Source: Apostichopus japonicus (taxonomy: Eukaryota; Echinodermata; Holothuroidea; Aspidochirotida; Stichopodidae). Taken from it: a stretch of DNA of 64,000 nt. A model generated the notes under the pieces. It was not told the origin of the DNA and did no database searches. It saw only the letters and a program-made list of their open reading frames with translations. Position numbers and translations under genes: made by a program. Where the stretch lies: NCBI RefSeq assembly GCF_037975245.1, contig NC_092569.1, positions 16,808,501 to 16,872,500 of the forward strand, given 5' to 3'. This document shows, piece by piece, positions 51,936-64,000 of the stretch (position 1 is the first letter of the stretch; every line of letters starts with the position of its first letter).

Positions 51936-52687
51936 TGACAATCATCTACCCATGAGCCAAATATGCTATTTATACTGTAGCCACTACAAAGAACTGATCT
52001 TATTTATGGCAAAGGAGAGTAGAATAATGAACATAAATGAAAATAAATCTGCTGTGCCATGCAGCGCTTAGAGATGCTTGGAAAAGTTGAGTTGCTTTAT
52101 GGAGCAGCATTTATTGATAACGTTTTGTTTAATAATAAGAACAATACTACAACATAAATATCGAAAGAGACCCTCTCTATAAGAATTACTTAACCTCTTC
52201 TGGATGAGAATAATGTAAATATTTCAAAGTTAATCATTTGATTACCCAAAATTTTAAGTATCTACACCTTACTGTGCATCCACAAGTTGTTTCATTGCCA
52301 TTAGTATTTAAAATTAATTCACTTTCAAATATCCCTTATTCATGGCTTCATATTATTAAACCACTTTGGGACCTATCAGACACTCCTAGGAGCGTGTTTA
52401 ATGAAAAAATCACACAATGATATGAGCTGTTTGTAATTTGTGAGTCAACTTTCTAATTCACATGGAAGGATGCAAAATTGTGGCTTAGTGAGAAAGTTCA
52501 AATTGATAGCCCAGAAAAATAAAATCTAAGAAGTACAAATGCATAGTTGAACAACATTAAAATAAGAATAGTAGAACAATGGACGGAATGTATTAACTTT
52601 CTTGCAGATGGTGCGATTGGAAGATTTCTAATGGTGGAAATATTTGCTTCAAGGAATGAATTGCCAAGGTGATATATTGTCAAGGTG

Positions 52688-52693
52688 TTTATT
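52688..52693 (-). terminator. Candidate poly(A) signal of the acidic-protein gene
   Basis: AATAAA on the - strand, about 480 nt after the stop codon at 53172-53174. Confidence 0.35.
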
Positions 52694-53171
52694 TATATTT
52701 AAGCCTGTCTGACAGTAGCAGTAGACCCCCAACTTTATCCCCCCCACTCCCCACCAACTACATCCCTCCCTTTGTTAAATGTATTTTCCCTTTCACTTGC
52801 TTTGAGTCCAAAACTCCGGTTTTGAAACTATCGATCTGTTCATTTTACCGTGAACTTCCCAATAAATAGTCATTTCCAACACTTTGACATCCGATTTACA
52901 AGTATCACAAAGCAGGATTCTGATAGGACAATATATATCAGTTTTTGAGGATTGCTAAAAACTCTTTAAATACTTTCTTCTCCTCAATCCACCTGCCCCC
53001 CTTACACCAATATGCATCACAGTGCTGCATTAAAGATAGTCCTGTGTGTAAACTATGATTGGAAGATTTTCTTTGAAAGGAATACTGGTTGCCGAGGCAA
53101 TAATAATGTACCATAATGGTAATATGTGGTCAAGGTGATAAGGTTATACATTTTCAGTTGATAAGACATAT

Positions 53172-56100
53172 TTACTCTCCTGTAGCTTCTTGTGTACCTT
53201 CTTCGTTGGAAGTTGCTGGATTATCTGCTTCATCTGTAAAATACAGAAAGGAAAACAAAAGAACACATGGAAATACCTGGCTAATAATAATGAATATTCC
53301 TCTGCATAGTTCATACAACTAAGTCAACAACATTACTCTCTCTTCCAAGACAAACAGCTGGAACCAGAAAAAAAAATATCACATTTGCTTTTCATATAGC
53401 GCTTTACACCAGCGATACAGTAGGTCTCAAAGCGCTTTACAGACGTTATATTACCCCTGGTCAATGATATTCTGTCCCAGAGACAATCCCTCCAGTCGGC
53501 AGCAGTTATATACTGCGCCCAATGACAAGTTACCTCACAGGTACCCATTTAACCCCTGGGTGAAAAGAGGCAAGTGAGATAAAGCATCTTGCCCACTGCC
53601 CAAGGAAAAAACGTAATGAACTAGGCAGGAGTCAAACCAGCAATCCTTGGATCACGAGTCCGACGCCTAAGCCAATTGGCCGCCACGCTCTCAAAAAAGA
53701 AGATAGCAGCTAACATATCAATATTAGTTGATTAATTAACTTTAAGATACATCGATCTTCTTTTACAAATAATGAAGAAATTACCACCCAAAGAGTAAAC
53801 AACAGAGCTGTTTACAGGAAATAATAGATAAATGTGAAGAAAGAAAACTGGTAGTGTAAGTATCATGTAGGATAAGTGACAGGCATTTCAAATTAAACTT
53901 GGCCAGAGGAATATGAAAGGTCCAGCCGAACAGTAAGTTAGCCATTTATTTACTGCCTACCAAATTTAACAAGAGATAGGTAACTGCAGATTGTTCCCCA
54001 ATTCAAGTTGGTCACTCTTATGCAAGATTGCTTGCAGGCCGGTGCATCAGTAGAACGACGTTGGCAATTTTTACCACATTTTACTCCATAATGTTTCGGC
54101 TAAGAGACCACCCCGATTGCATCATATTGCAAATCCACACAACAGCCAATCATATACAGGATCAATTGACACTAAATGACAGCAAATTCACATCCAGTAT
54201 CATTTCCACCCAAATTGGCCGGTTGCATCATTCGGAGACTGGCAACCCGGAATGCCTTGACGTTAAAAGTTAATCCATCCAATCAAATTTCCTTGCCTAT
54301 ACTTTTAAGTGTCAGTAAATGGGAAGGATTATAATCCCGTCTTATAGTGGATTTTTTTGTTTTTTTGTTATATGTATATTTTTTTATTAATATTGTCATC
54401 TTTAATGAGGGTAGTCCTGCTCAGTGCAGAAGCACTGCTTTCCAGAAAGCTCCCTCAAGCTTCCAGAGCTTCCAGAGGAGCCCAAGTATGTCCATGTGTT
54501 TGCTGGCAAGATGGCAATGACTATGATATGTAATGCTGTAGAGTTTTGTTTTAGCACCATCCTCCTAGCTCTCATTTGCACTTACCTGTAACAATGTGCT
54601 CTGACGACGCTCCTGACTGTTCCACAGGTGGATCTGACTGTTCCACAGGTGGATCTGCCTGCTCTGTTTCCTGATTGGTTGGTTCTGCTCCTTCAATCAT
54701 TTCATTCTCTTTCTCTTCCGTGGTTTCCTGTTGAGTCTCCCCAGCTGGTTTCTCTTCCGTCTGTTCCTCAACTTCAACTACCGGTGCTGGTTCTTCTTCG
54801 GCGACTTTTGGCTCCTCTGGTACTTCGGTAGATGAACCCCCTCCCTCGGGAGGCAGAGCACTCTCCTCTGTCGGTGCGTTATCTACAGGTCGTTCCTCCT
54901 CGGAGATGTCAACCTTCTCATCCTCCACGGTAGTCTCCACCGCAGCACCGTCAGGTTCCACCCTTGATTCATCCTTGAGGGCACTAGGTGCCTCCTGGAT
55001 GCCTTCATCTTCAATCCTTGATTCATCCTTGAGGGCACTAGGTGCCTCCTGGATGGCTTCATCTTCTGCCGGAGGTTCCTCACTTTTGTCTTCTTTGTTT
55101 TGAGAAATATCTGCAGGTGTAGAAAATACCAAAAATGAAATTAACTATCTCGGAGGGAGGAGAGTGTACATTATGTTCAGCAAAACCTGATTCCTTTGGT
55201 ACAAATTAATGCTAATGGTGTATAAATGGGGTGGGTTCTGATCATTTTTATGCCCAATCTGTTAGTATAGACATTCCTCCAAGGGCATTGTTGAAGTTGG
55301 TCATGTTTATCATACAGTACACACTGTAGTGTTATAAACAAAGTGATTCATATCTCTGCAGTCTCTGAAATCACTGATTATTGGGTTGAGGAATCTCTGA
55401 CGGACAAGTCTGGTCAAGGACCAGCACATTCACTAATTCCACACATAGTGTCACATATTCAAACTAACGTAAAGTTCTTGACCTCTCATAATTTGGCACA
55501 TTATGGCATCAAAATGTTGCCCAACCATTTGTTTCGGAACTCTACACAAGTGTGGTCAACAACCAATCAGAAAGCTTCTTGAAGGTATTTAATCATGACA
55601 GCTAAACTGAGTTTGAGTGTTGATTGCATCAAAGTCTCCAAAACAGAATATATTGGAGTAACACCTGCAAATCTTTTTGTAATTATTGAATACGAGATCT
55701 TTTGAGCAATTTTCTCACAATTAGCACATGTTTAGATTGAGATATATGCCGCTATACAAAATCTTTTAAGTTCTGTAATTACAGGATACAGTAGTTCACA
55801 CTTAATAGGACCCAGAGCTGTAGCTATGGCACTGTTAGGATTGAAATGACAGCAAAATGAAATGCTGTTCAGACCCACCCCCCCCCCCCTCCCCACATTG
55901 AATGATTCTCTAAGTCTGGAGACATTACAAAGGGTCTGAGCATCTCGGAAAGTACTTTTGAGAGAAATTCAACCAAATTTTAGTAAGCACTAGTCTGGGG
56001 CCAACACAGACAAAGGATCCATCATGCAGCAAAACAATACTGATCTCAAAGGTGTTATTGGCTCCTTCCCTCAGAGATTTGAGAGCTAATCTCAGTGTAT

Positions 56101-59100
56101 TTGAAATTTGACTGGCAGTTCTATTTGACAACGAACAATGCATGGTAGGAGCAATAATACCAGATTACTCTAAAGAAGTTACCAATGTGGTTGTTCTTTT
56201 CATGTCTTAGTTCAGTATTGAGCTTCCTAAGTTAAGAGCAGAAGCAGTATGAGTGAATTCTTAAGCCTGTATGGTTTTACAACTTTAGGGCAATTGTTGG
56301 TACTAATGAAGCCTGTCATTGAAACAGTCAGTGGTTGAAATTGAAATGACTAGCTGATGCTGTTTAGTGGAGAAGGCATCAAAAGTGACTGTTCAATGAT
56401 AAGTATTATCGATAATAGACCTGTAACTTTAGCAAATCTGTGACAGAACTTTTAATTTGAAGAACAGGCTAGATTCTTGTCAGCTGTTGCAGTAATACAA
56501 ATGTTTTTATCTTGTGATATGGCTTTTTATAAATTCAATAAAAGCTAATGTTTCTATGGCAAGACAGCTTCTCCACCTAGCACTTTGTGTGGTAAGGGGA
56601 TAGTATGGGAGGGTGCATGGGGTAATTCCGTGCTCTCAAATTGTGGGTGACAACATTAAAAAACCATAACTGTGGTCCTATTATGTAGTACTGCACTCTA
56701 TATCAGTTTAACAGATCTCAGTAATGTTGTTCATTTGAAACTGCTGTAGTCTCATGACATACTATTTCAGGTACAGTAGTCAGATTTGGCCGTACAAAAG
56801 AGCTTTGGGTATTTTACATTGTGAAGCTGTATTACTGTAGTACCATGCTCTTTTAATAGCAAAATGTGAACCACACAAATTTGTACTGTATTTAAGCAGA
56901 CACTGTAATTAAGCATGCTAATGACGTACTCAGCCGTCTAGTGGTCGACGCTTCTCCAGCAAAAGTCTTAGCTTATTTTGCGGCAATTATTGAAAATCCC
57001 CCACGGTGATACTTTAACAGAGGTGGACTGTGTATATATACTGACTGGACTGCATTTCATAATGATGTGTTGCTTATATACAGTACTGTATCTGATTGGA
57101 TTAGCTGCAACAGTATTGTGTATGTATGTATGGGTGTATGTATGTATGTATGCAAGAAGTGACTCGAACTCGGGACCTTATGATTGAAAGGCACCTTTTT
57201 ATCACTCATTACCTTTTAGAAAGGCACATTTTATCAAAATGTAGCTTCTCTATTAATAGTTTTCAAACCTACAGACTGTGTCACTGCTACAGTGCATACA
57301 CTCTGTGTGATTCAGAAACAAGAACTTAATGTACGCACAGTAAGTCTGGTTACTGAAAGCTCCTACAGAGTGTACTCAGAACAATAAATGTATGTATGTT
57401 CTGTTCTGTAGCCCAAGTATTATTCCCTTTCCTATAAATACAGTCATATAATGTAAGTGTAACTATACACTTGATTTTATCTATAATGCACATAAAACTG
57501 CTGCTGGGTAGTTTGTGAAAAAGCATAGTTACCATGGAATATGTTTTTATCCAAAAAGCACAATACCTGTTGTTTGAGGTGATGATGATGCTCCTTCTAC
57601 TGGGGCAAGGTCTTCTACTGTTTGCCAAAAAAACAGAAAACGAAAAGACATTTTATCGATTTGCAGTAGAACATAACACTGAAATATTTTCAGCAAGGAA
57701 AGAGCATTCCAGGGTTTTAGCATATTTTAAAGGTGAATATTAGATCTTGAAATCTGAATATATATAGTACTTAACATTACTAGCAGTGCATCATTCATTT
57801 GTTTGTCCCATTTTCCTTGTAATGTCCATCAAGACTAAATTTCTGCCCAAACTCATACTAAACGTTAAGATTGTTAGCCCCCCCCCCCCCCCCCCCCATT
57901 TGTCAAAAAGTCATATATGTACAGTATATACAATAGATGAGATGCTTATGTTATGGCCAAACTTCATTATTATTGGTGTTCAACCTTTGCAGCAACGATC
58001 AACAGTTTATCTGGGAGTAATTTGATTATCGAACAAAACCTGCAGGAAAGTTTGTAAAGTTTATTTTTCAGCTCATGCTAAATCTTGGGACCATTAAAGC
58101 CTAGTTTAAAAGTCTTCATGTACAAGGAAAGTAGTAACAAAATAGTTAGCTATATTTGCCTGTAGAAAATTCCTAAAAGCCCATAAATATTTACACATCA
58201 AACTACCTTTTCCAGTCGATACATATTTCATCAAGGTGTACATACAGTTTTGAATTAAAGCCTACTGTACTCAGGTGTTAGAATACTCGAGTATGGATTA
58301 GTCAAGACTACAGTGCGCATGTGAAACATTCATTCATCTATGTTTAACTTTGAGTACTACAATGCATGTACAGTAGTGTACAAGTAGAATTCACTTTGGT
58401 GTAAGTATGAGCCTGTGCAGTGTGAGTTACTTAATTTTGCACTGTATAATGCTGTATGTACTCCCAAAACTTCTGAACAACCCATGTAAACCCTATTTTA
58501 CCGGTGCTGTGGTTGAGTGGATAAAGACGGTAGCATTTGAAGCATTGAGGCTTAGCAATCGTGAGGTTCGGGGTTCGATACCCGGCCGGATCATAGTATT
58601 AAAGTTGGGTTTTCACCGAAGAGCATTTTATGGTTTTCCCAACTGAAATGACTTTCTTAATTGCAAATATTCCAAATTTGGGTTAAAATGATAATTGGAA
58701 GCCACCCAACGTGTGAGTTCTAATCCAGAAGCCCTTGCAGTTTTCTCCCACATTTGTGGTCGCTAAACCATCCTAGAAATACCTGCTCATTATAATTATT
58801 ATTATCATTATTATTATTATTTTTGGTTTTATTATTACAAATATTATGATTAAATATCAGTATGAATCCGTGAGGGCAAACTGTACAAGCACAGGCAACA
58901 CTACTGTATTCTAGCAGGGCAACAGACTGAGAACAAGTTTGCTATATTTATCTGGAATGAAACTAGTGTGACTGTCCCGATTTTGAATTTAAGCCTGTGG
59001 GATCTGACAATGTTTAACTTGATGGGGTGTATGAAGACAATCATCATAATTCACCTAGGAAGTGTGATCATACAATATATATACCTTTTCCTTCTGCTTG

Positions 59101-62100
59101 AGTATTTACAGGTTTTTCTTCATCTGTTTTCTCATCTGCTATTGCTGGTGCCTCCTGTGTGGTTTCTGAAAAGAGAGAACAAAAATTAAATGTCAGAGGA
59201 ATATGACCGACAATAATTTAATAAGCATCTAAGTTTGTCTAGCAATTCTGACAGAATTTTGACTCACTTCATGGTTACAGTGTAAGTGTGTACAAGTTAC
59301 AATTTGTGCTCTTGTACTGTAAGGCAATTTGCCCATTTTGCATTAACTTTTATAATGCAATACAGGTGTATACATATATTTATAAATTAAATATCCTGTA
59401 TCCTGGTATAATTTAGATTTACAAATTATGAAATAAATTTATCACTGTCATTATGAACAGACCAAGTATGACATTCTAAGTACTGAACAAATTTTAATTC
59501 ATGAATGTGATGAGCCCAGCCCCACATGAAGGAAGATTGCAAAAGGTAATTTTAATTTGCAAAACTTTTCGTCTAGCTAGTCACACTTGTACAGAAAGTT
59601 CTGCAACAGTTTTCATTCCAAATCCAAACGATTACAATAGAAAGTAATTCTTAAAACTAATTAAATTTAATTAAATTAATTAATAAAAATTTGGTGAAAG
59701 TCATTACAAATTGAGAAGCAAAATCTATTTGTAAACAAACCCTACAGGGTATATAGGCTACAGATCTATGCTAATTGTAGCAATGGTGTCTAATTTTGTT
59801 AGACCTGTACAGGCCTACTGTACTAGTTATTGTCAAATCATCAAAGTATACAGACTTCACTTCAGAAAGCTTTAACACAGTACTTCCATGGTTACGGTCA
59901 CTACTACAAGTTTTTAATGACCAAGATATGTACAGTAGTACGTACACTTACTGTCAGTAATGTGTTAACACACTGTACACTGTGTGTTTGTGTAACCTTC
60001 AACAGGCTCAAGTATATATTGCACTCTAAAGGAAATACATGTGACATAAAGTGTGGCAGTAACTGGTGTAAGAGCCACACCGATACTTAATTATCCCCAG
60101 AGCACCCAGTTTTGATCTTGACAACAGATTGTTTATGTTTTCCCTGTCTCCTCCCAACCAACAGCCCTCGGATCATTGAATGTCAATAAAGACAAAGACT
60201 ACACACTGGCTAATTGCAATCAGATATGCACAGAAGTGCACTTGTTTATCATTTCTATGGAGACTGTGTATTTAACCAATGGAAAGAGTTTGAACTTTGG
60301 ATTGTCCAACTCACTGATCAGTGTATTGTGTGTGTACAACCTTGAGGAATGAGAAAATCCAAACACTGTATAGTATTTTCAAGTTAAACTAGTTCTGTGT
60401 GTGTTGTAGATATTGTAGATCTGGTCCCAGTATATACTACATAATATTGTATAATACAGCCAGAAAAAAATGGAAACATTTGCTTTCAATGTTGCCTAGA
60501 TACTTTTTTAAGGAATGTATCTTGTATTGTATTATTGGATTGTGGTACATAAGTTGTATATATACTGTACTCAAGTCTCAAGACTGCTATTGCTTTGTGC
60601 AATGGTTCACATAAAGGCCTAGATACATATTACATATTATGTAGTAATGTACAGTACTGTCTGTGGGTTATACTCTAAGGGCTCCAACTTTGTGACTTTC
60701 TAGATGTCCTTGTAGCACACAAAACCAACTACAATGGCAACTATAGGCTACAGTTTATATTTTACTGTTTGAAATATATATATAGTTTATTTGCAATATA
60801 AGGGAACCTTTGTGGGGCATAGGGATCTCTAAAGTAACGGGCAGAAAATTGCAAGCCATCTTGGTTTGTATCATCGATGCTAAATTGTACAAAACTGGAA
60901 ACCATTTCAATGGGGCATTTGAATGATTGACTTACTTAAAGCTCAAAATTTTGGATGATTGATCCCAATATTCCAAATACTGACCTACAGTATTGGTGGC
61001 ATTCCTAATTCTTTCTCAATACATCGATTTTTTAGTCAAAGGAAAAAAGAAAAAAAAAGCGGGAAAAAAATGTCTGAATTGTCAATATGAGGACCTATGA
61101 AACCAAACATTAATCTTTTGAGTATTTGGCTACCTGCCGTTCTTAATGCTAAATCACAGGATGGCTCCAGCACCCTAATGATGGAACAATTGATGCTATT
61201 GAGTGCATCCTTACAATTGGTAAAACAGGAGGAAGGGCAGGAGAGAGGGGGGGGGGGGGGGAGGGAGAGCCTCATCATACAATGGCAGACACTGTTTCAT
61301 ACACACACACACAACCTATTACATGTGCATTCTCAGTGCCTATAGTAAGACTGTGCATACCAACTGAAGTTTCTACTTCACTGCACTTTGGTAAACAGTG
61401 AAATCTTCTTGCATTTAGCCAGCTAGTAAATATCCCACATTTTGGGCCTGTACTGTACCTACTATGGGCCTATGATAGCCTCAACTTTTTATGTAAAAAA
61501 GCTATCATGCCGTAAAGGATGAAGTTGGGGCTTGCAGAATAACTGCAAGTAGTTCTGAACCATCCTGCTTTATGTTTAACATGCCGTATGTCAGTAACCC
61601 ATTTTTTCACTTAGGTGTTCCTGTTATAATATGGCCTAGCTATCACTATCAATAAGTTAGATACAGTAGGGTGTTGGTCAACTTGAATCACTGTAGTGGT
61701 CCTCTTTCAATAATTGACTGTAATAATAATATGCAGTTGAGCTCAACTTCAGTAAGCTAAGGCCTATCTAAAGAACTCAACTTACAGTACTAGCTCGATT
61801 CCACTTCTGTAACTTCACATGCAAGTCTCTACATAATATTATTCATCAGGGTAACCCTCAACGTTCAATTGTCTTAGTTAGGCCTAACAGTGATACGGAC
61901 TATAGGTCCTGTAACTAAGGCCTAGGTCTGTACTACATGTACAGAGGGTAACTGGAAGTGCACCGAGCGATGGCAAACGTTTCGAGGGATCGTTATTACA
62001 ACTAAATAAAGATTAACGTTTCTTAGGATGGTAGCAGAAGGAAGTGACAAACCTTTAATTTGTGACGTTTCCTCTTCTATCCTGTTACTATCGGTATGTT

Positions 62101-62242
62101 TAATTTCTGTTACGTTGGAATTGATTTCGACGTGTTTCTTCGTATTAACTGTCGTACCATTGGTTGGTTGCTGTGCCACAGGTGGATCTAGCGCAGGGGT
62201 ATGAACTGCGGTAGAGTTTTTAGAAGAACAAGAAGAGCCCAT
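53172..62242 (-). CDS. Acidic, probably myristoylated, disordered protein (unassigned)
   Basis: Exons in transcript order: 62053-62242, 59085-59165, 57567-57617, 54586-55110, 53172-53233, giving 909 nt and 302 residues. All donors and acceptors are GT-AG and every intron is phase 1. The N-terminus MGSSCSS fits N-myristoylation (Gly2, Ser6) with a palmitoylatable Cys5, so I infer membrane attachment. The rest is rich in Glu, Pro, Thr, Ala and Gln with almost no hydrophobic core. It contains an 18-residue tandem repeat (QEAPSALKDESR core, twice) and DPPVEQS twice. It ends NEEGTQEATGE. Lipid-anchored acidic proteins such as BASP1 have this general look, but I see no alignable homology. Small extra cassette exons could be missed, since any phase 1-1 exon would fit. 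Confidence 0.75.
53395..53690 (-). mobile_element. tRNA-derived SINE
   Basis: Read on the - strand it opens with a tRNA-like head (GGCGGCCAATTGGCTTAGGC, then box B GGTTTGACTCC) and continues through TTAAATGGGTACCTGTGAGG and GCGCTTTGAGA to TATATGAAAAGC. It sits in the last intron of the acidic-protein gene. Family name not assigned. Confidence 0.7.
58498..58830 (+). mobile_element. tRNA-derived SINE with ATT-rich tail
   Basis: Box A-like TGTGGTTGAGTGG (58508-58520) and box B GGTTCGATACC (58572-58582) form a tRNA-like head with a class II-like long spacing. A tRNA-unrelated body follows, and then ATT/ATTATC repeats near 58795-58820. It lies in the intron between exons 57567-57617 and 59085-59165 of the acidic-protein gene. 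Confidence 0.7.
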
Positions 62243-62490
62243 TTTCAAACAAACAAGTGAAGTCCTAAAAATTCTTGTTTTAGATGATTTGAATAAGTTC
62301 TCAGTTTCATTAATACCTCACGACTTTAACAAAGTATTATGGTGAAGTACCCTATGTCTAAGGTCTGTTACTACTACTAGCTGTTACTAGGGTATAGCGT
62401 AACTAGCCTCTGTACTGTGTCAACTGATTAGCTGATAAGGTTGTTCTGTGAATATAACACTACAGAGCGACAACAAAAGGAGGTCAAAGG
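62243..62490. promoter_or_regulatory. Upstream flank of the acidic-protein gene
   Basis: About 250 bp of unique sequence between the start codon and the repeat block. The 5' UTR and core promoter of the - strand gene should be here unless there is an upstream non-coding exon. I see no clear TATA box. Confidence 0.3.
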
Positions 62491-62496
62491 TCGCTA

Positions 62497-63616
62497 TTAT
62501 TTACGTTGTGGAGTAACTATTGGATACATGCGCTCTACTACTACGCTGCTTGCTCGCCTCGCAAACGTAAGGATAGAAAAATCAAAAGAGCCAAGTCCGC
62601 AAACCATGCAAACTAAAATGTGTGCACACTTGGAGGTGAGTGGGGGTGGGGGTAGTGGGTTGAGACCTCCTTTAATCGAGGAAGAATTGCACATATCCTC
62701 GCGGATCCGGCAGGGGCGTATTCAAGGGTTCACGTACCCCCCCCCCCCCTTCTTGTCAATCTCACAAAAAAAAATATATATATATTAATAAGCAGCAACT
62801 TCCAGTTCCAACGCTAGGCCCGTAGCAAGAAACTATCTTAAATAGGGCACTAGCAATTTAATGAGCTACACCAGTGGCGGCGATTTGTTCCAAATATGGG
62901 GGGGGGACATTATTTTGCTTGGGTGCAGGCGCGGAGCAAATTCATCCCTTCAAAAATCAAAAAGGCCACAGCCCGCAAACCATGCATACTAAAACGTGTG
63001 GAGGTGGGTGGAGGTGGGTGGAGGTGGGTGGAGGTGGGGATAGTGGGTTGAAACCTCCCTTTCTATTTACGTTGCGGAGTAACTATTGGATACATGCGCT
63101 CTACTACGTTGCTTTCTCGCCTCGCAAACGTATAAGGATAAAAAAAAAAATCAAATGAGCCTCAGTCCGCAAGGCATGCAAACTAAAATGTGTGCACACT
63201 TGGAGGTGAGTGGGGGTGGGGGTAGTGGGTTGAAACCTCCTTTAATCGGGGTAGAATTGCACATATCTTCGCGGATCCGGCAGGGGCGTATTCAAGGGTT
63301 CACGTGCTCCCCCCCCCCCCTTCTTGTCAATCTCACACAAAAAATATATTTATTAATAAGAAGCAACTTCCATTCCAACGCTAGGCCCGTAGCAAGTAAC
63401 TATTTTGGGAGGGGCACTAGCAATTAAATGAGCTACATCAGGGGCGGCGATTTGTTTCAAATATTGGGGGGGGGGCATTATTTTGCTTGGGTGCAGGCGC
63501 GTAGCAAATTCATCCCCCCAAAAATCAAAAGAGTCACAGTCCGCAAAACACGCAAACTAAAATGTGTGGAGGTGGGTGGGGGTAGTGGGTTGAGACCACC
63601 CCTTCTTTTCAATCTC

Positions 63617-63640
<24 letters not shown>
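62497..63640. repeat. Duplicated 567-bp repeat block with nested sub-repeats
   Basis: TATTTACGTTG, GGAGTAACTATTGGATACAT and GCGCTCTACTAC occur at 62497 and again at 63064, with colinear sequence after each. Inside each unit, a sub-repeat (GTCCGCAAACCATGC, AAACTAAAATGTGTG, GGTGGGGGTAGTGGGTTGA) occurs up to four times (near 62597, 62971, 63165, 63538), ending in C runs and TA runs. GTGGAGGTGG is reiterated at 63000-63040. The GGGGCGTATTCAAGGGTTCA and CAGTGGCGGCGATTTG pieces look like parts of DNA-transposon ends. ORFs here are spurious. Confidence 0.8.

Positions 63641-63664
<24 letters not shown>
63620..63664. repeat. (TA)n microsatellite
   Basis: About 45 bp of TA, directly 3' (in - strand sense) of the tRNA-like SINE head. 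Confidence 0.9.
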
Positions 63665-63665
<1 letters not shown>

Positions 63666-63667
<2 letters not shown>

Positions 63668-63785
63668 AAAATCGTAATGAGTTGGAAAATCAAGAACAGT
63701 GAAAAAACTTTCAGCCTCCACCGGGATTCGAACCACGGGCCTCCCGCTCTGTACGCGGACACCCTAACCACTAGGCTATGGACGC
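63666..63785 (-). mobile_element. tRNA-derived SINE head (or degenerate tRNA)
   Basis: The - strand of 63714-63785 is 72 nt and folds partly as a tRNA: acceptor GCGTCCA/TGGAGGC with one mismatch, box A TAGCCTAGTGGTTAGG, anticodon stem TCCGC/GCGGG with loop GTACAGA, and box B GGTTCGAATCC. The T stem has mismatches, there is no convincing anticodon identity, and it runs on into a (TA)n tail. A SINE fits better than a working tRNA gene. Confidence 0.6.
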
Positions 63786-64000
63786 TGATTGTATGTCCAG
63801 AGGTTCGAAACCGGTAAGGAAGATCGTAATTCCACTGTAGGCGTTTGTCACCTATATCGAACAATAATACTAGTTCTGTTTTTGGTGACATATTTTGCCC
63901 TGCTCTAGAGATCAAACATGATGCTATCCAACGCGAAAATCATTTGTGATTCCTAAAGCCGGATCTCGAAAGAGATACTTTGAACAGACTTTATGTTAAT

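Noticed and set aside
54628-55103. + strand and alternate-frame ORFs over the acidic exon
   Set aside because: Shadow frames of the Glu-rich - strand exon, which has proper splice sites and joins four other exons in phase.
63714-63785. Functional tRNA gene
   Set aside because: T-stem mismatches, an implausible anticodon and the TA tail fit a SINE better.

Overview
This window is animal nuclear DNA: AT-rich, with long introns, microsatellites, minisatellites and pieces of LINEs and tRNA-derived SINEs. There are no bacterial-style operons. Protein relationships (an RMC1 orthologue and a cluster of secreted fibrinogen-domain genes) and the repeat content point to a marine invertebrate deuterostome. 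An echinoderm such as a sea cucumber is my best guess, but this is an inference, not a proof. I rebuilt genes by hand from splice sites, reading frame and protein family conservation. Nearly all long single-frame ORFs here are minisatellite artefacts or chance.

Region 1 (1-23.3 kb, + strand) holds the 3' fifteen coding exons of RMC1 (C18orf8/Mic1), the third subunit of the Mon1-Ccz1 Rab7 activator. The first ~100 residues lie left of the window. All fifteen exons join in one frame to a TGA at 23244-23246, giving 553 residues. Its introns carry four minisatellites (11-, 18-, 60- and 81-bp units), a ~300-bp tandem array, a 331-bp hAT-like MITE with a perfect 8-bp target duplication, and three LINE 3' ends. 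Two of the tandem duplications include a copy of an RMC1 splice donor.

Region 2 (25.8-49.7 kb, - strand) is a threefold tandem duplication with a period of about 8-8.6 kb. Each unit carries a five-exon gene for a small secreted protein with a fibrinogen-related domain (FReD) of the lectin/defence type. Copies 2 and 3 are intact (267 and 269 residues). Copy 1, nearest RMC1, has an in-frame TGA just before the last exon. Copies 1 and 2 share an almost identical 1.4-kb tract around exon 1, which suggests gene conversion or a very recent exchange.

Region 3 (49.7-53.2 kb) has no gene that I can see. It has a long (TA)n tract and SINE-type repeats.

Region 4 (53.2-62.2 kb, - strand) is a five-exon gene for a 302-residue, glutamate-rich, probably disordered protein that starts MGSSCSS, a likely N-myristoylation/palmitoylation signal. 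All its introns are phase 1, so each internal exon can be skipped without a frameshift. I cannot assign it to a named family.

Region 5 (62.3-64 kb) is a duplicated, G/C-tract-rich repeat block ending in a tRNA-derived SINE.

The three gene groups look functionally unrelated. I see no new multi-gene system. The most original signals are the repeat-driven duplication of splice donors in RMC1, the dense TCATGTGA array in an endolysosomal gene, the decaying FReD cluster and the unassigned acidic protein.
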